A stretch of 64,000 nt of DNA from contig NZ_JAILYH010000007.1 in assembly GCF_019793435.1 (NCBI RefSeq), positions 124,001 to 188,000 of the forward strand, given 5' to 3'. Positions 27,097 to 36,337 of the stretch are shown here, one piece after another; position 1 is the first letter of the stretch, and each line of letters opens with the position of its first letter. The notes below the pieces were generated by a model. The model ran no database searches and was not told the origin of the DNA. It worked only from the letters and a program-made list of their open reading frames with translations. The position numbers were made by a program, and so were the translations under genes. The stretch is from Rhizobium redzepovicii. Lineage in GTDB: Bacteria; Pseudomonadota; Alphaproteobacteria; Rhizobiales; Rhizobiaceae.

Positions 27097-27186
27097 GGAC
27101 AGGTGGCCGAGTGGTTTAAGGCGCACGCCTGGAACGCGTGTGTACGTGAAAGCGTACCGTGGGTTCGAATCCCACCCTGTCCGCCA
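27097..27186 (+). tRNA. tRNA-Ser (anticodon GGA)
   Basis: A 90-base class II tRNA. The acceptor stem GGACAGG pairs with CCTGTCC, followed by the discriminator G and an encoded CCA end. The anticodon stem CACGC/GCGTG closes the loop CTGGAAC, giving GGA (reads UCC and UCU). A long variable arm GTACGTGAAAGCGTAC is visible, and the T arm GTGGG-TTCGAAT-CCCAC is canonical. No integrase gene or repeated 3-prime end was seen next to it. Confidence 0.98.
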
Positions 27187-27292
27187 TACTCCTCGTTTTC
27201 GATATCGATTTCAAACCGTGCCGAGAGCGGGACGCGGAAGCGTCTTTCGTCGGTCTACCGCGATCAGCAACGTCCCGATCGCCCCCCGCATC

Positions 27293-27769
27293 TCAAAGGC
27301 GCTGCAGCAGGGCACGTCCGATCGGCTTCGGAGTCTCGCTGCGCAACACCAGAGATGTCGTCACGGATCCAAAACGGGCGATCGTATCGACGATCGTTTC
27401 GAGTTCTCCCGGCGACGGGACCAGCACCTTCAGGAGAAAGCAATCCTCTCCTGTCAGGCGCAGGACTTCCATGACTTGCGGCATTTCGGCAAACTGCTTC
27501 AGACAGGCTTTGATATGTTCGTGCGTCGTGCGCAGGCGAAGCACGGCCGTCATTCCAATTCCCAAAGCGGTGGGGTCGATCCGGGCGGAGTAACCGACAA
27601 TGATACCACGGTCTTCCAGCCGCTTGACCCGCTCGGATGCCGCCGGCTGAGAAAGCCCGACCCGTCGACCGAGTTCGGAAATCGCAATGCGGCCATTTTC
27701 CTGCAACGCCTCGATGATCGAGACATCGGTTGGATCAAGCAGCACCCGATTGTTTTCCTGAAAAGCCAT
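27293..27769 (-). CDS. Lrp/AsnC family transcriptional regulator
   Basis: DNA-binding regulator of 158 residues. The N-terminal helix-turn-helix is in ISELGRRVGLSQPAASERVK (about 30-49), and the C-terminal RAM/AsnC effector domain (about 70-150) binds a small molecule, usually an amino acid, in this family. It is divergent from the hydrolase gene at 27880. Three nested inverted repeats fill the 110 bases between them, suggesting it regulates itself and the hydrolase. Effector unknown. Confidence 0.93.
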   Translation of the reverse strand: MAFQENNRVLLDPTDVSIIEALQENGRIAISELGRRVGLSQPAASERVKRLEDRGIIVGYSARIDPTALGIGMTAVLRLRTTHEHIKACLKQFAEMPQVMEVLRLTGEDCFLLKVLVPSPGELETIVDTIARFGSVTTSLVLRSETPKPIGRALLQRL

Positions 27770-27783
27770 GGGAACACCTTGAA

Positions 27784-27865
27784 ATCATCGGAGAAGGACG
27801 CCGTTTTCCGATGATCATTCATTCCGGCGCAAATGAAAATGGATCATTTTCATCCGCAGGAATGA
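27784..27865. promoter_or_regulatory. Palindromic operator region between the Lrp-type regulator and hydrolase genes
   Basis: Three inverted repeats lie in 82 bases. ATCATCGGA at 27784-27792 pairs with TCCGATGAT at 27807-27815. TCATTCC at 27819-27825 pairs with GGAATGA at 27859-27865. Inside the latter, ATGAAAATG at 27833-27841 and CATTTTCAT at 27845-27853 form a perfect repeat with a 3-base spacer. The position between divergent genes marks it as a likely Lrp-type operator. Confidence 0.7.
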
Positions 27866-27879
27866 TCAGAGGAAAACAT

Positions 27880-28431
27880 ATGAAGGATATCATCATATTG
27901 CCGGGGATCGGTGATTCAGGCGATGCTCATTGGCAAACCCGCTGGGAAATCTCGAACCCGGCAATGCGACGTTTTCAACCAGCCGACTGGGACAAGCCCG
28001 ACTTGGCGGACTGGATTTCGGCCCTCGATCGCGCTGTGGGCGCATCGGCAACCCCGCCGCTGCTCGTTGCCCACAGCCTTGCCTGTCTGCTGGTTGCTCA
28101 TTGGCAGCAACTCTCATCGCTTGACGTTGCCGGGGCTTTTCTTGTGGCGGTCCCGGATCCGAAGTCCGCTTCATTCCCGGCCGAAGCGGCCGGATTCGGC
28201 AATCCACCATCGAAAAAGATGCGCTTCCCCACTCTGATTATCGCAAGCGCCGACGATCCTTTCGGCTCGCTCGACTATGTCCGGACGCGAGCCAACCTCT
28301 GGGGTAGCGGTCTTGTTGAGATCGGCCCTTTCGGCCATATCAACGGGCAGAGCGGCCTTGAGAACTGGGGTCAGGGGAAGGCCTTGCTGACGGCCTTCTC
28401 CGCCGGATTGGCAAGGTCGCACCGGGCATGA
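27880..28431 (+). CDS. RBBP9/YdeN-like serine hydrolase
   Basis: Small alpha/beta hydrolase of 183 residues from the ATG at 27880, which follows AGAGGAAA. The N terminus IIILPGIGDSGDAHWQTRW holds the oxyanion region; VAHSLACLLVAHW (about 67-79) is the nucleophile elbow with the catalytic serine. An aspartate in ASADDPFGS (about 119-127) and a histidine in FGHINGQSG (about 150-158) complete the triad. Substrate unknown. Expression is probably set by the divergent Lrp-type regulator. Confidence 0.87.
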   Translation: MKDIIILPGIGDSGDAHWQTRWEISNPAMRRFQPADWDKPDLADWISALDRAVGASATPPLLVAHSLACLLVAHWQQLSSLDVAGAFLVAVPDPKSASFPAEAAGFGNPPSKKMRFPTLIIASADDPFGSLDYVRTRANLWGSGLVEIGPFGHINGQSGLENWGQGKALLTAFSAGLARSHRA

Positions 28432-28674
28432 ACTGGCTCGCAAACGCGGGGTTCGGCTTTCGAAGACGTCGTTCCGATGGTGGTGCCCGATGCCGGAAGC
28501 CTCGTGCTGCCGGACGCCGCTACGGCGTCCGGAGCGCGGCCTCTCGGCTTGGCAGCATGAGCGAGGCCGAGCTATGGCGGAAGCATCCATGTGCGCGGAT
28601 ACTGCCGAAAGAACGGCGGTTATGTTCATGGATATACCAGAAGACGTTGGTTATCGCCCGCGGCGCTGTAGGCC

Positions 28675-29487
28675 CTATTCGAAAATTTCCGAGACGCTCG
28701 TGGCTGCGACCGCATTCCCCTGACGTCCTCCCATAGGATGCCGCGGAGCCGCGGAACTCAGCAGTTTGCGAGCCAGGACGATCGAAACGTAGCATAGGCC
28801 GAATATCGACGCCCATTGGCAAATCACCAGTATTGCCAAAGCGATGAGGTTCAGTTTTCCGTCCGAAAAGATGCTATCGGCTTCGTATGACATCGATGTT
28901 GCTGCCGTCATCAATATCATAGCACAGATGAAGGGCAGAAAAAGTCCGGCAAACAGCCGTAAAAACGTGGGAAGCAAACCGCGTTTCCCCCGGCTGAAAG
29001 CAGCTGAAAGCCCGCTTTTGGAGCCCGCAATTCCGGCGATAGGCCAGGTTCCGACAAGGGCAAGCAGCAGCGGCAGGATAATTGCGATCACCGCAAGACA
29101 TAAGAGTAGAAATACATTCCTTGATAGAGACGCGGCCCCGCATGCGACAGGGCCACCAATCCCGATTCCAAACACGACGAGCACGATAAGCAAGTTCTTC
29201 CAGATGTAGCCACCAAAGCCACGCATGCCGCCGGTCAGGTTTGAAACTTTCCCGTCTCCATTCAATATTGCTTTCTGAATGAAGAATGCAAAAGACAAGG
29301 AAACGAAATATTGCGCTGAATTACTTTTGTTTCCGCCGCTGTAATCATCAAAAGCGACCAGTGCGCAATTGACTGCAACAACAACACACACAAAAGACAG
29401 ATTACGTCTTATAAAGGAAATCGCTTCACCTAGCATTGCATCCCTGCCATTCTTCGCCTTCGGATGGAAGATATCGTCATTAAACAT
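28675..29487 (-). CDS. Polytopic membrane protein of unknown function
   Basis: A 270-residue protein with about six hydrophobic segments (near 28-48, 95-115, 120-148, 175-200, 212-238 and a weaker one near 60-75). It has a hydrophilic C-terminal tail. An internal ATG at 29436 is an alternative start. Its GC content and codon choice look lower than neighbouring genes, which may point to acquisition. No family was recognised; the topology vaguely recalls integral membrane proteins with glycerophosphoryl-diesterase-like cores, but no motif supports a function. Confidence 0.65.
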   Translation of the reverse strand: MFNDDIFHPKAKNGRDAMLGEAISFIRRNLSFVCVVVAVNCALVAFDDYSGGNKSNSAQYFVSLSFAFFIQKAILNGDGKVSNLTGGMRGFGGYIWKNLLIVLVVFGIGIGGPVACGAASLSRNVFLLLCLAVIAIILPLLLALVGTWPIAGIAGSKSGLSAAFSRGKRGLLPTFLRLFAGLFLPFICAMILMTAATSMSYEADSIFSDGKLNLIALAILVICQWASIFGLCYVSIVLARKLLSSAAPRHPMGGRQGNAVAATSVSEIFE

Positions 29488-29699
29488 GGCGCTGTCAAAC
29501 GTCGATCTTTCTGTTCAGCAAGTGCCTGTATCGCGACGCCGCGGAAGCCAGCAATCGGTAGTATCGAGGTGTGGCGACGGTATCCGATTAACGTCCTGAC
29601 AACGTAGCCAAGATTCCTGATTTTTTACCATGCGGCTTCACCGCGTCTTTGCACGTTTGGGTTTATCTTCGGCCAAATTAAAAAACGGAGATAAAACAG

Positions 29700-29909
29700 G
29701 TGGAAGAACTTTCGGTCAAATCGAAGATCATCAAATCCGTCTATTTCAGCCAGAAAGACGGGCGGCTGAGGATTTGCTTCAAGAATGGCGAGGAGCGGCT
29801 GTTCGAAGGCGTTCCGTCCTCCGAAGCCCACGCCATGGCGGTGGCGCCGTCTCCCGGCCATTATTACCTCGACCGGATCAGAACCCGGTTTCGGCGATTG
29901 GCTGCCTGA
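29700..29909 (+). CDS. KTSC-domain small protein
   Basis: A 69-residue protein starting with GTG. It consists almost wholly of a KTSC domain: IIKSVYFSQKDGRLRICFKN, then RLFEGVPSSEAHAMAVAPSPGHYYLDRIR, shortened here to GVPSSEA and APSPGHYY. KTSC domains occur alone or at the end of lysyl-tRNA synthetase-like proteins and are thought to bind nucleic acid, but no activity is established. The gene stands alone. Confidence 0.75.
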   Translation: MEELSVKSKIIKSVYFSQKDGRLRICFKNGEERLFEGVPSSEAHAMAVAPSPGHYYLDRIRTRFRRLAA

Positions 29910-30291
29910 CAAGCAGAGGAATGCCGCCGGCCCACGTCGGGATTACGCAGGATCGGGACACGTCCGGTGGATATTAACAGCCCTTTAACCGTGCTAACCA
30001 TCTTGGTTGGATCGCTTCGGCCGGAAGGCGGCAACGTGTCGGCGCTGCCGGCTTCTTCAAGCTCGGCTAGCCGGGAGGCTCGGTGGCGGACCCCAGCCAG
30101 GAAGCCGGGCCTCCCCGTCAGGCAATTTTTGCTGATCGTGATCGTATGCCCGGGCCGTTGCAGTCGCCGTTACCCCTGAACTAGCGATTTGGGGCTAATC
30201 CTGTGAAAAACTCCAATTATCGTATCCGGACTCGACAATGCTTTATTAGAATGATTGCATAAATCTATCGGATAGGACCAAGGGGGTGACG
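29910..30291. other. Gene-free stretch with a strong hairpin, candidate small RNA
   Basis: About 380 bases with no supported gene. CGGGAGGC at 30072-30079 pairs with GCCTCCCCG at 30109-30117 (one bulged base), and inside it further GGC/GCC pairing is possible, giving a long GC-rich hairpin. About ten bases later comes CAGGCAATTTTTGCTG (30119-30134), with a T run and a weak dyad. This arrangement suits a small transcript with its terminator, but no promoter or known RNA family could be named. Confidence 0.4.
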
Positions 30292-30531
30292 ATGTTCGAG
30301 ACTCTGCTTGAGATGCAGGAGCGTGGCGTACGGGACCGTGCGCGTGGCCGCAGCCTGGCCGACAATCCGATGTCGAAGCCGGATATCCTGCCGATCACCG
30401 ATTTCCAGGAATGGTACTCGATGTTCGACGCCTGGCGCTTCGGCTGGTCGATCGAGGATGCGATGGCCGGGCATAGCAATGCGCCGCGGGATGGCGGCGC
30501 CGTGTCGCTTGCCTACACCAGAACGGTCTGA
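30292..30531 (+). CDS. Small conserved-looking protein of unknown function
   Basis: A 79-residue acidic protein, with ATG at 30292 placed just after AAGGGGG (a GTG two codons earlier is possible). It contains [20 protein letters not shown] near 43-62, rich in aromatic residues, after a basic N-terminal helix. No family recognised. Its last 19 bases overlap the 3-prime end of pncB on the other strand. The good ribosome site and lack of a competing frame upstream support a real gene. Confidence 0.6.
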   Translation: MFETLLEMQERGVRDRARGRSLADNPMSKPDILPITDFQEWYSMFDAWRFGWSIEDAMAGHSNAPRDGGAVSLAYTRTV

Positions 30532-31817
30532 TCGATCCGGTCCTCGGCGCCGAAGAATTTCAGGTAGCGCTCGACCTCTGCCGGGTCGCCTGTCGCCTTC
30601 TGCGGATTGTCGGAGAGTTTTACCGCCGGATGGCCGTCGGCGTCGCTGACCTTGCAGACGACCGAGATCGGATTGAGGCCTGAGATCTCGGTCGGCGCGC
30701 AGCCGGAAAAATCGTTCGTCAGGTTGGTGCCCCAGCCGAAGCTCATGCGCACGCGGCCTTCGAAATGCCGGTAGGTGTCGATGATGGCGTCGACATCGAG
30801 ACCGTCGGAGAAAATCAGCAGCTTCTGACGCGGATCGCGGCCCATCTTCTTCCACCAGTCGATGATCTTTTCACCGCCCTCGATCGGCGGGGCGCTGTCG
30901 GGGCGGAAGCCGGTCCAGTCGGCGACCCATTCCGGCGCGTCGCGCAAGAAAGCGGCAGTGCCGAAAGCATCCGGCAGGACGATCAGAAGGTTGCCGCCAT
31001 AGAGCTTGTTCCAGTCGCGCAGGATCTTGTAGGGCGCATTGCGCAACTGCTCGTCGGTTTGCGCGAGGGCAGCAGCCACCATCGGCAGTTCGTGCGCATT
31101 GGTGCCGACGGCCTCGAGATCGGAATCCATCGCCAGCAAGACATTGCTGGTGCCGGTAAAGGCCGGGCCGATGCCTTCCTTCAGCGCCTCGACACACCAG
31201 CGCTGCCAGAGGAAACTGTGACGGCGGCGGGTGCCGAAATCGGAGATGCGCAAGCCCGGCAATTCCTTCAGCCGCTCGACCTTCGACCACATCTTCGCCT
31301 TGGCGCGGGCATAGAGCACATCGAGGGTGAAGGGACCGAGCGCCCTCATCGCCGAGCGCGACCGCAGCTCGTTGACGATGGCGAGTGCCGGGATCTCCCA
31401 CATGGTGGTTTCTTTCCAGGACCCGTGGAAATCCAGGACATATTGCCCGTCTTTCTTCGACAGCTCATATTCGGGGAGCTGGAAGTTGGAAAGCCAGGCA
31501 AGGAATTCCGGCTCGAAGATCTGCGCGCGGCCGTAGAAACTGTTACCCGCCAGCCAGATCATCTCCTTCTTGGAGAGTTTCAGCGTCCGGGCGTGATCGA
31601 GCTGTTCGCGCAATTCGCCTTCGTCGATCTCATCGGCGAGCCGCACACGCTTGGTGCGGTTGATGAGCGTGAAGGATGCGTTCACGTCCGGGTAAAGCTT
31701 CCAGATCATCTGCAGCATCAGGAGCTTATAGAAGTCGGTGTCGATCAGGCTGCGGATGATCGGATCGAGTTTCCAGGCGTGATTGTAGACGCGTCTTGCA
31801 ATATCGGTCCTGGCCAT
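30513..31817 (-). CDS. pncB: Nicotinate phosphoribosyltransferase
   Basis: Makes nicotinate mononucleotide from nicotinate and PRPP in NAD salvage. A 434-residue protein of normal PncB length from the ATG at 31817, with CAGGAA before it; a start seven codons earlier is unsupported. N-terminal signature [19 protein letters not shown] (about 20-38), central [11 protein letters not shown] with the phosphorylated or catalytic histidine, and C-terminal [10 protein letters not shown]. It seems to be a single-gene unit, convergent with a small forward gene. Confidence 0.95.
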   Translation of the reverse strand: MARTDIARRVYNHAWKLDPIIRSLIDTDFYKLLMLQMIWKLYPDVNASFTLINRTKRVRLADEIDEGELREQLDHARTLKLSKKEMIWLAGNSFYGRAQIFEPEFLAWLSNFQLPEYELSKKDGQYVLDFHGSWKETTMWEIPALAIVNELRSRSAMRALGPFTLDVLYARAKAKMWSKVERLKELPGLRISDFGTRRRHSFLWQRWCVEALKEGIGPAFTGTSNVLLAMDSDLEAVGTNAHELPMVAAALAQTDEQLRNAPYKILRDWNKLYGGNLLIVLPDAFGTAAFLRDAPEWVADWTGFRPDSAPPIEGGEKIIDWWKKMGRDPRQKLLIFSDGLDVDAIIDTYRHFEGRVRMSFGWGTNLTNDFSGCAPTEISGLNPISVVCKVSDADGHPAVKLSDNPQKATGDPAEVERYLKFFGAEDRIDQTVLV

Positions 31818-32004
31818 AAAATTCCTGCCCCTGTCCACTCCGGTCAGGTGCTGCCAAAACTCCCGGGTGTTGCCAAGTTCCGGGCCGGCGCACGAACCGG
31901 CTCGTGCGCCTTGTTATCGAAAAATCGACAGACAAAGTCCAGAAAAAACAACAAGCATCCCGCCGCGCATGGCGGCGGGATGCAATGCGTCGTCCACCGA
32001 ATAT

Positions 32005-32367
32005 TTATTGTGCCGGCGCCGCAGGTTGGGCCGGTGCTGCAGGCGCAACACCGGGGGCGGCCGGTGCCGTGTTCTGCGTCTCGGTCGGAACCGCAGTGCC
32101 GTTTTGCAGGGTTGGTGCAGGTGCCGTGGCGGGCTGCTGCGACTGCAACTGCTGGCCGGGCTGCTGCGGCGCCACCTCGTTTGCTTCGCGCTTGCCCCAA
32201 ATCTCGACGGGGATCCAGACGACGAAAGCGAGCACCAGTGCGGCGAGCAGCACCAGCAGGATGCGATAGCCCGCGCGCCCCTGCCTTGCCTTCACCGGCG
32301 GGATCTGCTCTTCCCTATGAAGCTTGCCGTCGGACTTTTCCCAGCGTGTTTCCGTCTGATGCGCCAT
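32005..32367 (-). CDS. Single-span membrane protein with a Pro/Ala/Gln-rich tail
   Basis: A 120-residue protein. A charged cytoplasmic N terminus (about 1-32) is followed by one membrane helix (about 33-52, ILLVLLAALVLAFVVWIPV) and a periplasmic tail of low complexity dominated by Pro, Ala, Gln and Thr. AAGGAG precedes two adjacent ATG codons (32370 and 32367); spacing favours the second. No domain recognised. Such tails are often seen in envelope-spanning anchor proteins, but no role can be assigned. Confidence 0.65.
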   Translation of the reverse strand: MAHQTETRWEKSDGKLHREEQIPPVKARQGRAGYRILLVLLAALVLAFVVWIPVEIWGKREANEVAPQQPGQQLQSQQPATAPAPTLQNGTAVPTETQNTAPAAPGVAPAAPAQPAAPAQ

Positions 32368-32486
32368 CATCGTCTCCTTCCGCTGTCTGGACAGGCCGAT
32401 CCGGCCCACAGAACTTCAGCAGAGAAAACGGTCGGCTGTGTCGAAGGTTCCCGATGCCCAGCGCTCGTCGCGATCGTTCAGGTTCG

Positions 32487-32590
32487 CTCTAGCGCTTTAG
32501 ACCATTGTTTTGTACGCATACCGTTGCGGCAAAAGCGCTTCACGCTTTGCCTGGGAAAACCGCTACACACGTTTGCGCGACATGCTCTAA
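32487..32590. repeat. Dispersed intergenic repeat, second member
   Basis: Runs from CTCTAGCGC to ATGCTCTAA and shares GGCAAAAGCGCTTC, GCTTTGCCTGG and AAACCGCT blocks with 6871-6996. It reaches into the stop codon of the downstream reductase gene. The shared boundaries and internal dyads mark a dispersed repeat family. Confidence 0.7.
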
Positions 32591-33546
32591 TAGCCGACGC
32601 CGCGGTCGACCAGGAATTGCAGCGGCTCGCCGTGCTCGAAACGGGCGATCTGAGTCTCGACGTGACGGAACAGCGCGTTTTCTTCCGAAACCGCCGCGTC
32701 GTGCGGCGTGATGAAGACATTTTCCAGTTCCCATAACGGGTTGTCTGGGCCAAGTGGCTCCGCCTCGAAGACATCGAGGGAAGCGCCGCCAAGGGTGCCG
32801 TCGCGGATGGCGGAAACGATATCGGCTTCGACCTGGCTCTTGCCGCGGCCGGCATTGATGAAGACCGGCCTCCCGAGCGCGCCGTTGCGGCGGAGCTTTT
32901 TAAATAGCCCGCTATCATAAAAACCTGTCGTCTCAGGCGTCAGCGGCAGCAGGCCGACAAGGATATCGGTCCGCCCGAGGAACGCGTCCAGCGCGCCGGC
33001 ATCGAAGGTTTCGACGCCGTCGATCTCCTTGCGGGTGCGCGACCAGCCGATGACGTTAAAACCCATCACCTTCAGCTTAGCGACCGCATCCTGGCCGAGC
33101 ACGCCGAGGCCCATGACGCCGACCGTCACCTCGGCCGCCTCCGGCGCGATCAGCTTGGCCCATTCACGGCGCCGCTGATAGCTGTCATGCGCATATTGCC
33201 CGCGCAGATGCATCAGGCACTGCATGACCACCCATTCGCTCATGCGGGTCGTCAGGCTGCGATCGACAAAACGCACGATCGGGATTTCGGGCAGGCCGTC
33301 CATGCCGATGATATGGTCGACGCCTGCGCCGCCCGAGAAGATCACCTTGAGGTTCGGCGCCCGTACGAAAAGGTCGGCATCAGGTTTCCAGAGCAGCGCA
33401 TATTCTGCTTCGCTGAGATCACGCCCCCGATCGGCCGGATCGGCGAGATTGATGCTGCCGCGATCGGAAAAGGCCGTCTCCAGCGCGCGGGCAACGCCTT
33501 CGGGATTGAACTTGATATCGACGAGAACGGGAGGAGGTGTCGGCAT
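32587..33546 (-). CDS. GhrA-like D-2-hydroxyacid dehydrogenase
   Basis: NAD(P)H-dependent reductase of 319 residues, most like glyoxylate/hydroxypyruvate reductase A. The Rossmann motif is GVMGLGVLGQD (about 142-152). Catalytic residues can be placed: arginine in INAGRGKSQVE (about 236), glutamate in LDVFEAEPL and histidine in ITPHDAA. Substrate is inferred from family likeness. It starts nine bases after the yejF-like gene stop and could be the last gene of that operon. Its stop codon lies at the edge of a dispersed repeat. Confidence 0.88.
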   Translation of the reverse strand: MPTPPPVLVDIKFNPEGVARALETAFSDRGSINLADPADRGRDLSEAEYALLWKPDADLFVRAPNLKVIFSGGAGVDHIIGMDGLPEIPIVRFVDRSLTTRMSEWVVMQCLMHLRGQYAHDSYQRRREWAKLIAPEAAEVTVGVMGLGVLGQDAVAKLKVMGFNVIGWSRTRKEIDGVETFDAGALDAFLGRTDILVGLLPLTPETTGFYDSGLFKKLRRNGALGRPVFINAGRGKSQVEADIVSAIRDGTLGGASLDVFEAEPLGPDNPLWELENVFITPHDAAVSEENALFRHVETQIARFEHGEPLQFLVDRGVGY

Positions 33547-33554
33547 GATGATCT

Positions 33555-35192
33555 TTACTGCTGAACGGCTGGTGTCGGCACCGCCTCGATGTTGAAGGCG
33601 GCCGCCATCAGCGCCTTGGTGTAGTCGTCCTTCGGAGCGCGGAAGATTTGCGATGAGGGGCCCTGCTCCACCACCTTGCCGAAACGCATGACGATGACGT
33701 CGTTGGCCAGCGCCTTCACCACCTTCAGGTCGTGGCTGATGAACAGATAGGCGAGGTCATGCTTCTTCTGCAGATCGCGCAGGAGATCGACCACCTGGGC
33801 CTGAACGCTCATGTCGAGCGCGGAGGTCGGTTCGTCGAGCATGACGAAGCGCGGTTTCAGCACCATGGCGCGGGCAATGGCGACGCGCTGGCGCTGGCCG
33901 CCGGAGAATTCGTGCGGATAACGCCAGCGGGTCAGGGGATCGAGACCGACTTCCTCCAGCGCCCAGCAAACGCGCTGGTCGCGCTCTTCCGCTGTCAACG
34001 AGCGCTCATGCACCTTCAGCCCTTCGGCGACGATATCGCCGACCGACATGCGTGGGCTGAGCGACCCGTAGGGATCCTGGAAGACTACCTGCAGCTGGTT
34101 GCGCAGCGGCCGCATCTCGCTGAACGAATAGCCGGCTATATCCTTGCCGACAAAGGCGATCCGCCCTTGCGAGGAAATCAGCCGGGTGAGCGCCAGGCCG
34201 AGCGTGGTCTTGCCGGAACCGGACTCGCCGACGACACCGAGCGTCTGCCCGGCACGCAGCGAAAGATCGATGCCGTCGACCGCCTTCACGTGATCGACGA
34301 CGCGGCGCATCAGCCCTGCCTTGATCGGGAACCAGACGCGAATGTCGGACCCTTCCATCACCATCGGCTTTGCGGGGTCGGCAAGCGGCGGCTCGCCGCG
34401 CGGTTCGGAGGCAAGCAGATGGCGGGTATAGTCGTGCTTCGGATTGGCGAAGACCTCCTCGACCGTTCCGGTTTCGACGATCCTTCCCTTGGTCATGACG
34501 CAGACGCGATCGGCGAATTTGCGCACGATGCCGAGATCATGGGTGATGAACAGCATCGACATGCCGTGCGTGGCCTTCAACTGCCGGAGCAATTCGAGGA
34601 TCTGCGCCTGCACGGTGACGTCAAGCGCCGTGGTCGGCTCGTCGGCGATCAGCAATTCCGGCCGGTTGGCGAGCGCCATGGCGATCATGACGCGCTGGCG
34701 CTGGCCGCCTGACAATTCGTGCGGATAGGCCTTCAACCGCTTTTCCGGCTCGCGAATGCCGACCTGGTTCAACAATTCCAGGATGCGCTGACGCGCCGGC
34801 TGGCCGGACAGACCCTGGTGCAGTGCCAGGATTTCGGCAATCTGCTTCTCGATCGTATGAAGCGGATTGAGCGAGGTCATCGGCTCCTGGAAGATCATGG
34901 TGATGTCGTTGCCGCGCACCTCGCGCAAGGCCCTCTCCGACGCCTTCAAGAGATCCTTGCCCTTGAACAGGATCTCGCCGGAGGGATGGCTGGCCGAAGG
35001 ATAAGGCAAAAGCCGCAGGATCGAGTTGGCCGAGACCGACTTGCCGGAGCCGGATTCGCCGACTAGCGCCACGACTTCACCCTTGGCGATATCGAAGGAG
35101 ATGTGATCGACGGCAAGCGAGGTCTGGCCGCCCTGATGAAAGGCAACCGAGAGATCGCGGACGGAAAGGAATGGTTCTGTCATGTCACTCAT
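33555..35192 (-). CDS. yejF: Peptide ABC importer, duplicated ATPase, YejF-like
   Basis: Cytoplasmic ATPase of 545 residues with two complete nucleotide-binding domains, as in E. coli YejF. Both Walker A motifs are intact (GESGSGKS near 38-45 and GESGSGKTT near 318-326), each with an LSGGQRQR or FSGGQRQR signature and an oligopeptide-type C-terminal extension. The ATG at 35192 overlaps the permease stop as ATGA; upstream frame is unrelated. YejABEF imports peptides, including antimicrobial peptides and microcin C in enterics. Confidence 0.93.
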   Translation of the reverse strand: MSDMTEPFLSVRDLSVAFHQGGQTSLAVDHISFDIAKGEVVALVGESGSGKSVSANSILRLLPYPSASHPSGEILFKGKDLLKASERALREVRGNDITMIFQEPMTSLNPLHTIEKQIAEILALHQGLSGQPARQRILELLNQVGIREPEKRLKAYPHELSGGQRQRVMIAMALANRPELLIADEPTTALDVTVQAQILELLRQLKATHGMSMLFITHDLGIVRKFADRVCVMTKGRIVETGTVEEVFANPKHDYTRHLLASEPRGEPPLADPAKPMVMEGSDIRVWFPIKAGLMRRVVDHVKAVDGIDLSLRAGQTLGVVGESGSGKTTLGLALTRLISSQGRIAFVGKDIAGYSFSEMRPLRNQLQVVFQDPYGSLSPRMSVGDIVAEGLKVHERSLTAEERDQRVCWALEEVGLDPLTRWRYPHEFSGGQRQRVAIARAMVLKPRFVMLDEPTSALDMSVQAQVVDLLRDLQKKHDLAYLFISHDLKVVKALANDVIVMRFGKVVEQGPSSQIFRAPKDDYTKALMAAAFNIEAVPTPAVQQ

Positions 35193-36337
35193 TGAAACGT
35201 CTTCCTCGGATCGAAGGCATCGCGCACGGCTTCGCCGATGAAGATCAGCAGGGACAGCATGATCGACATGGCGAAGAAGGCCGTCAGCCCGAGCCACGGC
35301 GCCTGCAGGTTGCTCTTGCCCTGGGCGATCATCTCGCCGAGCGAAGGGGAGCCAGGCGGCATGCCGAAGCCGAGGAAATCCAGCGAGGTCAGCGTCGTGA
35401 TCGATCCGGAGAGGATAAAGGGCAGGAAGGTCAGCGTCGCCACCATGGCGTTCGGCAGCATGTGGCGCCACATGATGGTGCGGTTGTTGACACCGAGCGC
35501 GCGGGCGGCGCGGACATATTCGAAATTGCGGGCGCGCAGGAATTCGGCGCGCACGATGCCGACGAAGCCGACCCAGGAAAAGAGCAGCATGATGCCGAGC
35601 AGCACGAAGAAGCCGGGCGGCAGAATGGCGGCGATGATTAGCAGGATGTAAAGCACTGGCATCGACGACCAGATCTCGATGAAGCGCTGCAGCAGGAGAT
35701 CCGTCCAGCCGCCGAAATAGCCCTGCACGGCGCCTGCCGTCACGCCGATGATCGCTGAGCAGATGGTCAGCGCCAGGCCGAAGAGCACGGATATGCGGAA
35801 ACCGTAGATGACGCGCGCGAGCACGTCGCGCGCCTGGTCGTCGGTGCCGAGCCAGTTGAGATTGCCGAGCGTGCAGGCAGGATCGTTCGCCCCTTCAGGA
35901 TAACCGGAGCACCGCTCCTCCTTGCTCATCAGCCAGAAGGGGGCGGTCGGCGCCGAATGCGGAATGTTCGAGTTGACCGAGCGGTAGGAATAGCGGATCG
36001 GCGGCCAGACCATCCAGCCATTGGCATTGATCTCGTCTGCGATCACCGAAGATCGGTAGTCGGTCTCGGCAAGAAAGCCGCCGAACTTCTCCTCTGGATA
36101 GTCGATCAGAACCGGGAACAGGATCTCGCCCTTGTAGGAGGCGACGATCGGCCGGTCGTTGGCGAGGAATTCGGCAAACAGGCTTAGGATGAACAGCAGC
36201 AGGAACAGCCACAGTGCCCAATAACCGCGGCCGTTCGCCCGGAAATTCTGCCAGCGGCGAATGTTGGTCGGTGACAGCAGGCCCTTGCGCGGCGGCTTGA
36301 CGGGTGTTGCGACAGCAGGATTTGCGGCGGCGTCCAT
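35189..36337 (-). CDS. yejE: Peptide ABC importer permease, YejE-like
   Basis: Permease of 382 residues. A basic cytoplasmic N terminus and first helix (about 38-60) are followed by a large periplasmic insertion (about 60-170), then five helices with the coupling segment RAARALGVNNRTIMWRHMLPN (about 285-304). The large insertion is characteristic of YejE/OppC-type subunits. Its ATG shares one base with the yejB stop (TGATG). Confidence 0.94.
   Translation of the reverse strand: MDAAANPAVATPVKPPRKGLLSPTNIRRWQNFRANGRGYWALWLFLLLFILSLFAEFLANDRPIVASYKGEILFPVLIDYPEEKFGGFLAETDYRSSVIADEINANGWMVWPPIRYSYRSVNSNIPHSAPTAPFWLMSKEERCSGYPEGANDPACTLGNLNWLGTDDQARDVLARVIYGFRISVLFGLALTICSAIIGVTAGAVQGYFGGWTDLLLQRFIEIWSSMPVLYILLIIAAILPPGFFVLLGIMLLFSWVGFVGIVRAEFLRARNFEYVRAARALGVNNRTIMWRHMLPNAMVATLTFLPFILSGSITTLTSLDFLGFGMPPGSPSLGEMIAQGKSNLQAPWLGLTAFFAMSIMLSLLIFIGEAVRDAFDPRKTFQ

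Noticed and set aside
27097..27292. tRNA-Ser as an attachment site for an integrated element
   Set aside because: No integrase, no direct repeat of the tRNA end and ordinary genes on both sides.
25277..27814. Long forward frame of 845 codons across the BMP gene, the tRNA and the Lrp-type gene
   Set aside because: It runs antisense to two clear genes and through a tRNA gene, so it cannot be a real protein.
28428..28736. Forward frame of 102 codons after the serine hydrolase gene
   Set aside because: It overlaps the end of the membrane protein gene, is rich in Arg and Ser without hydrophobic core and shows no motif. The 240-base gap here was left without a gene.
30765..32492. Forward frame of 575 codons over pncB
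   Set aside because: Antisense to a complete pncB; no ribosome site or domain.
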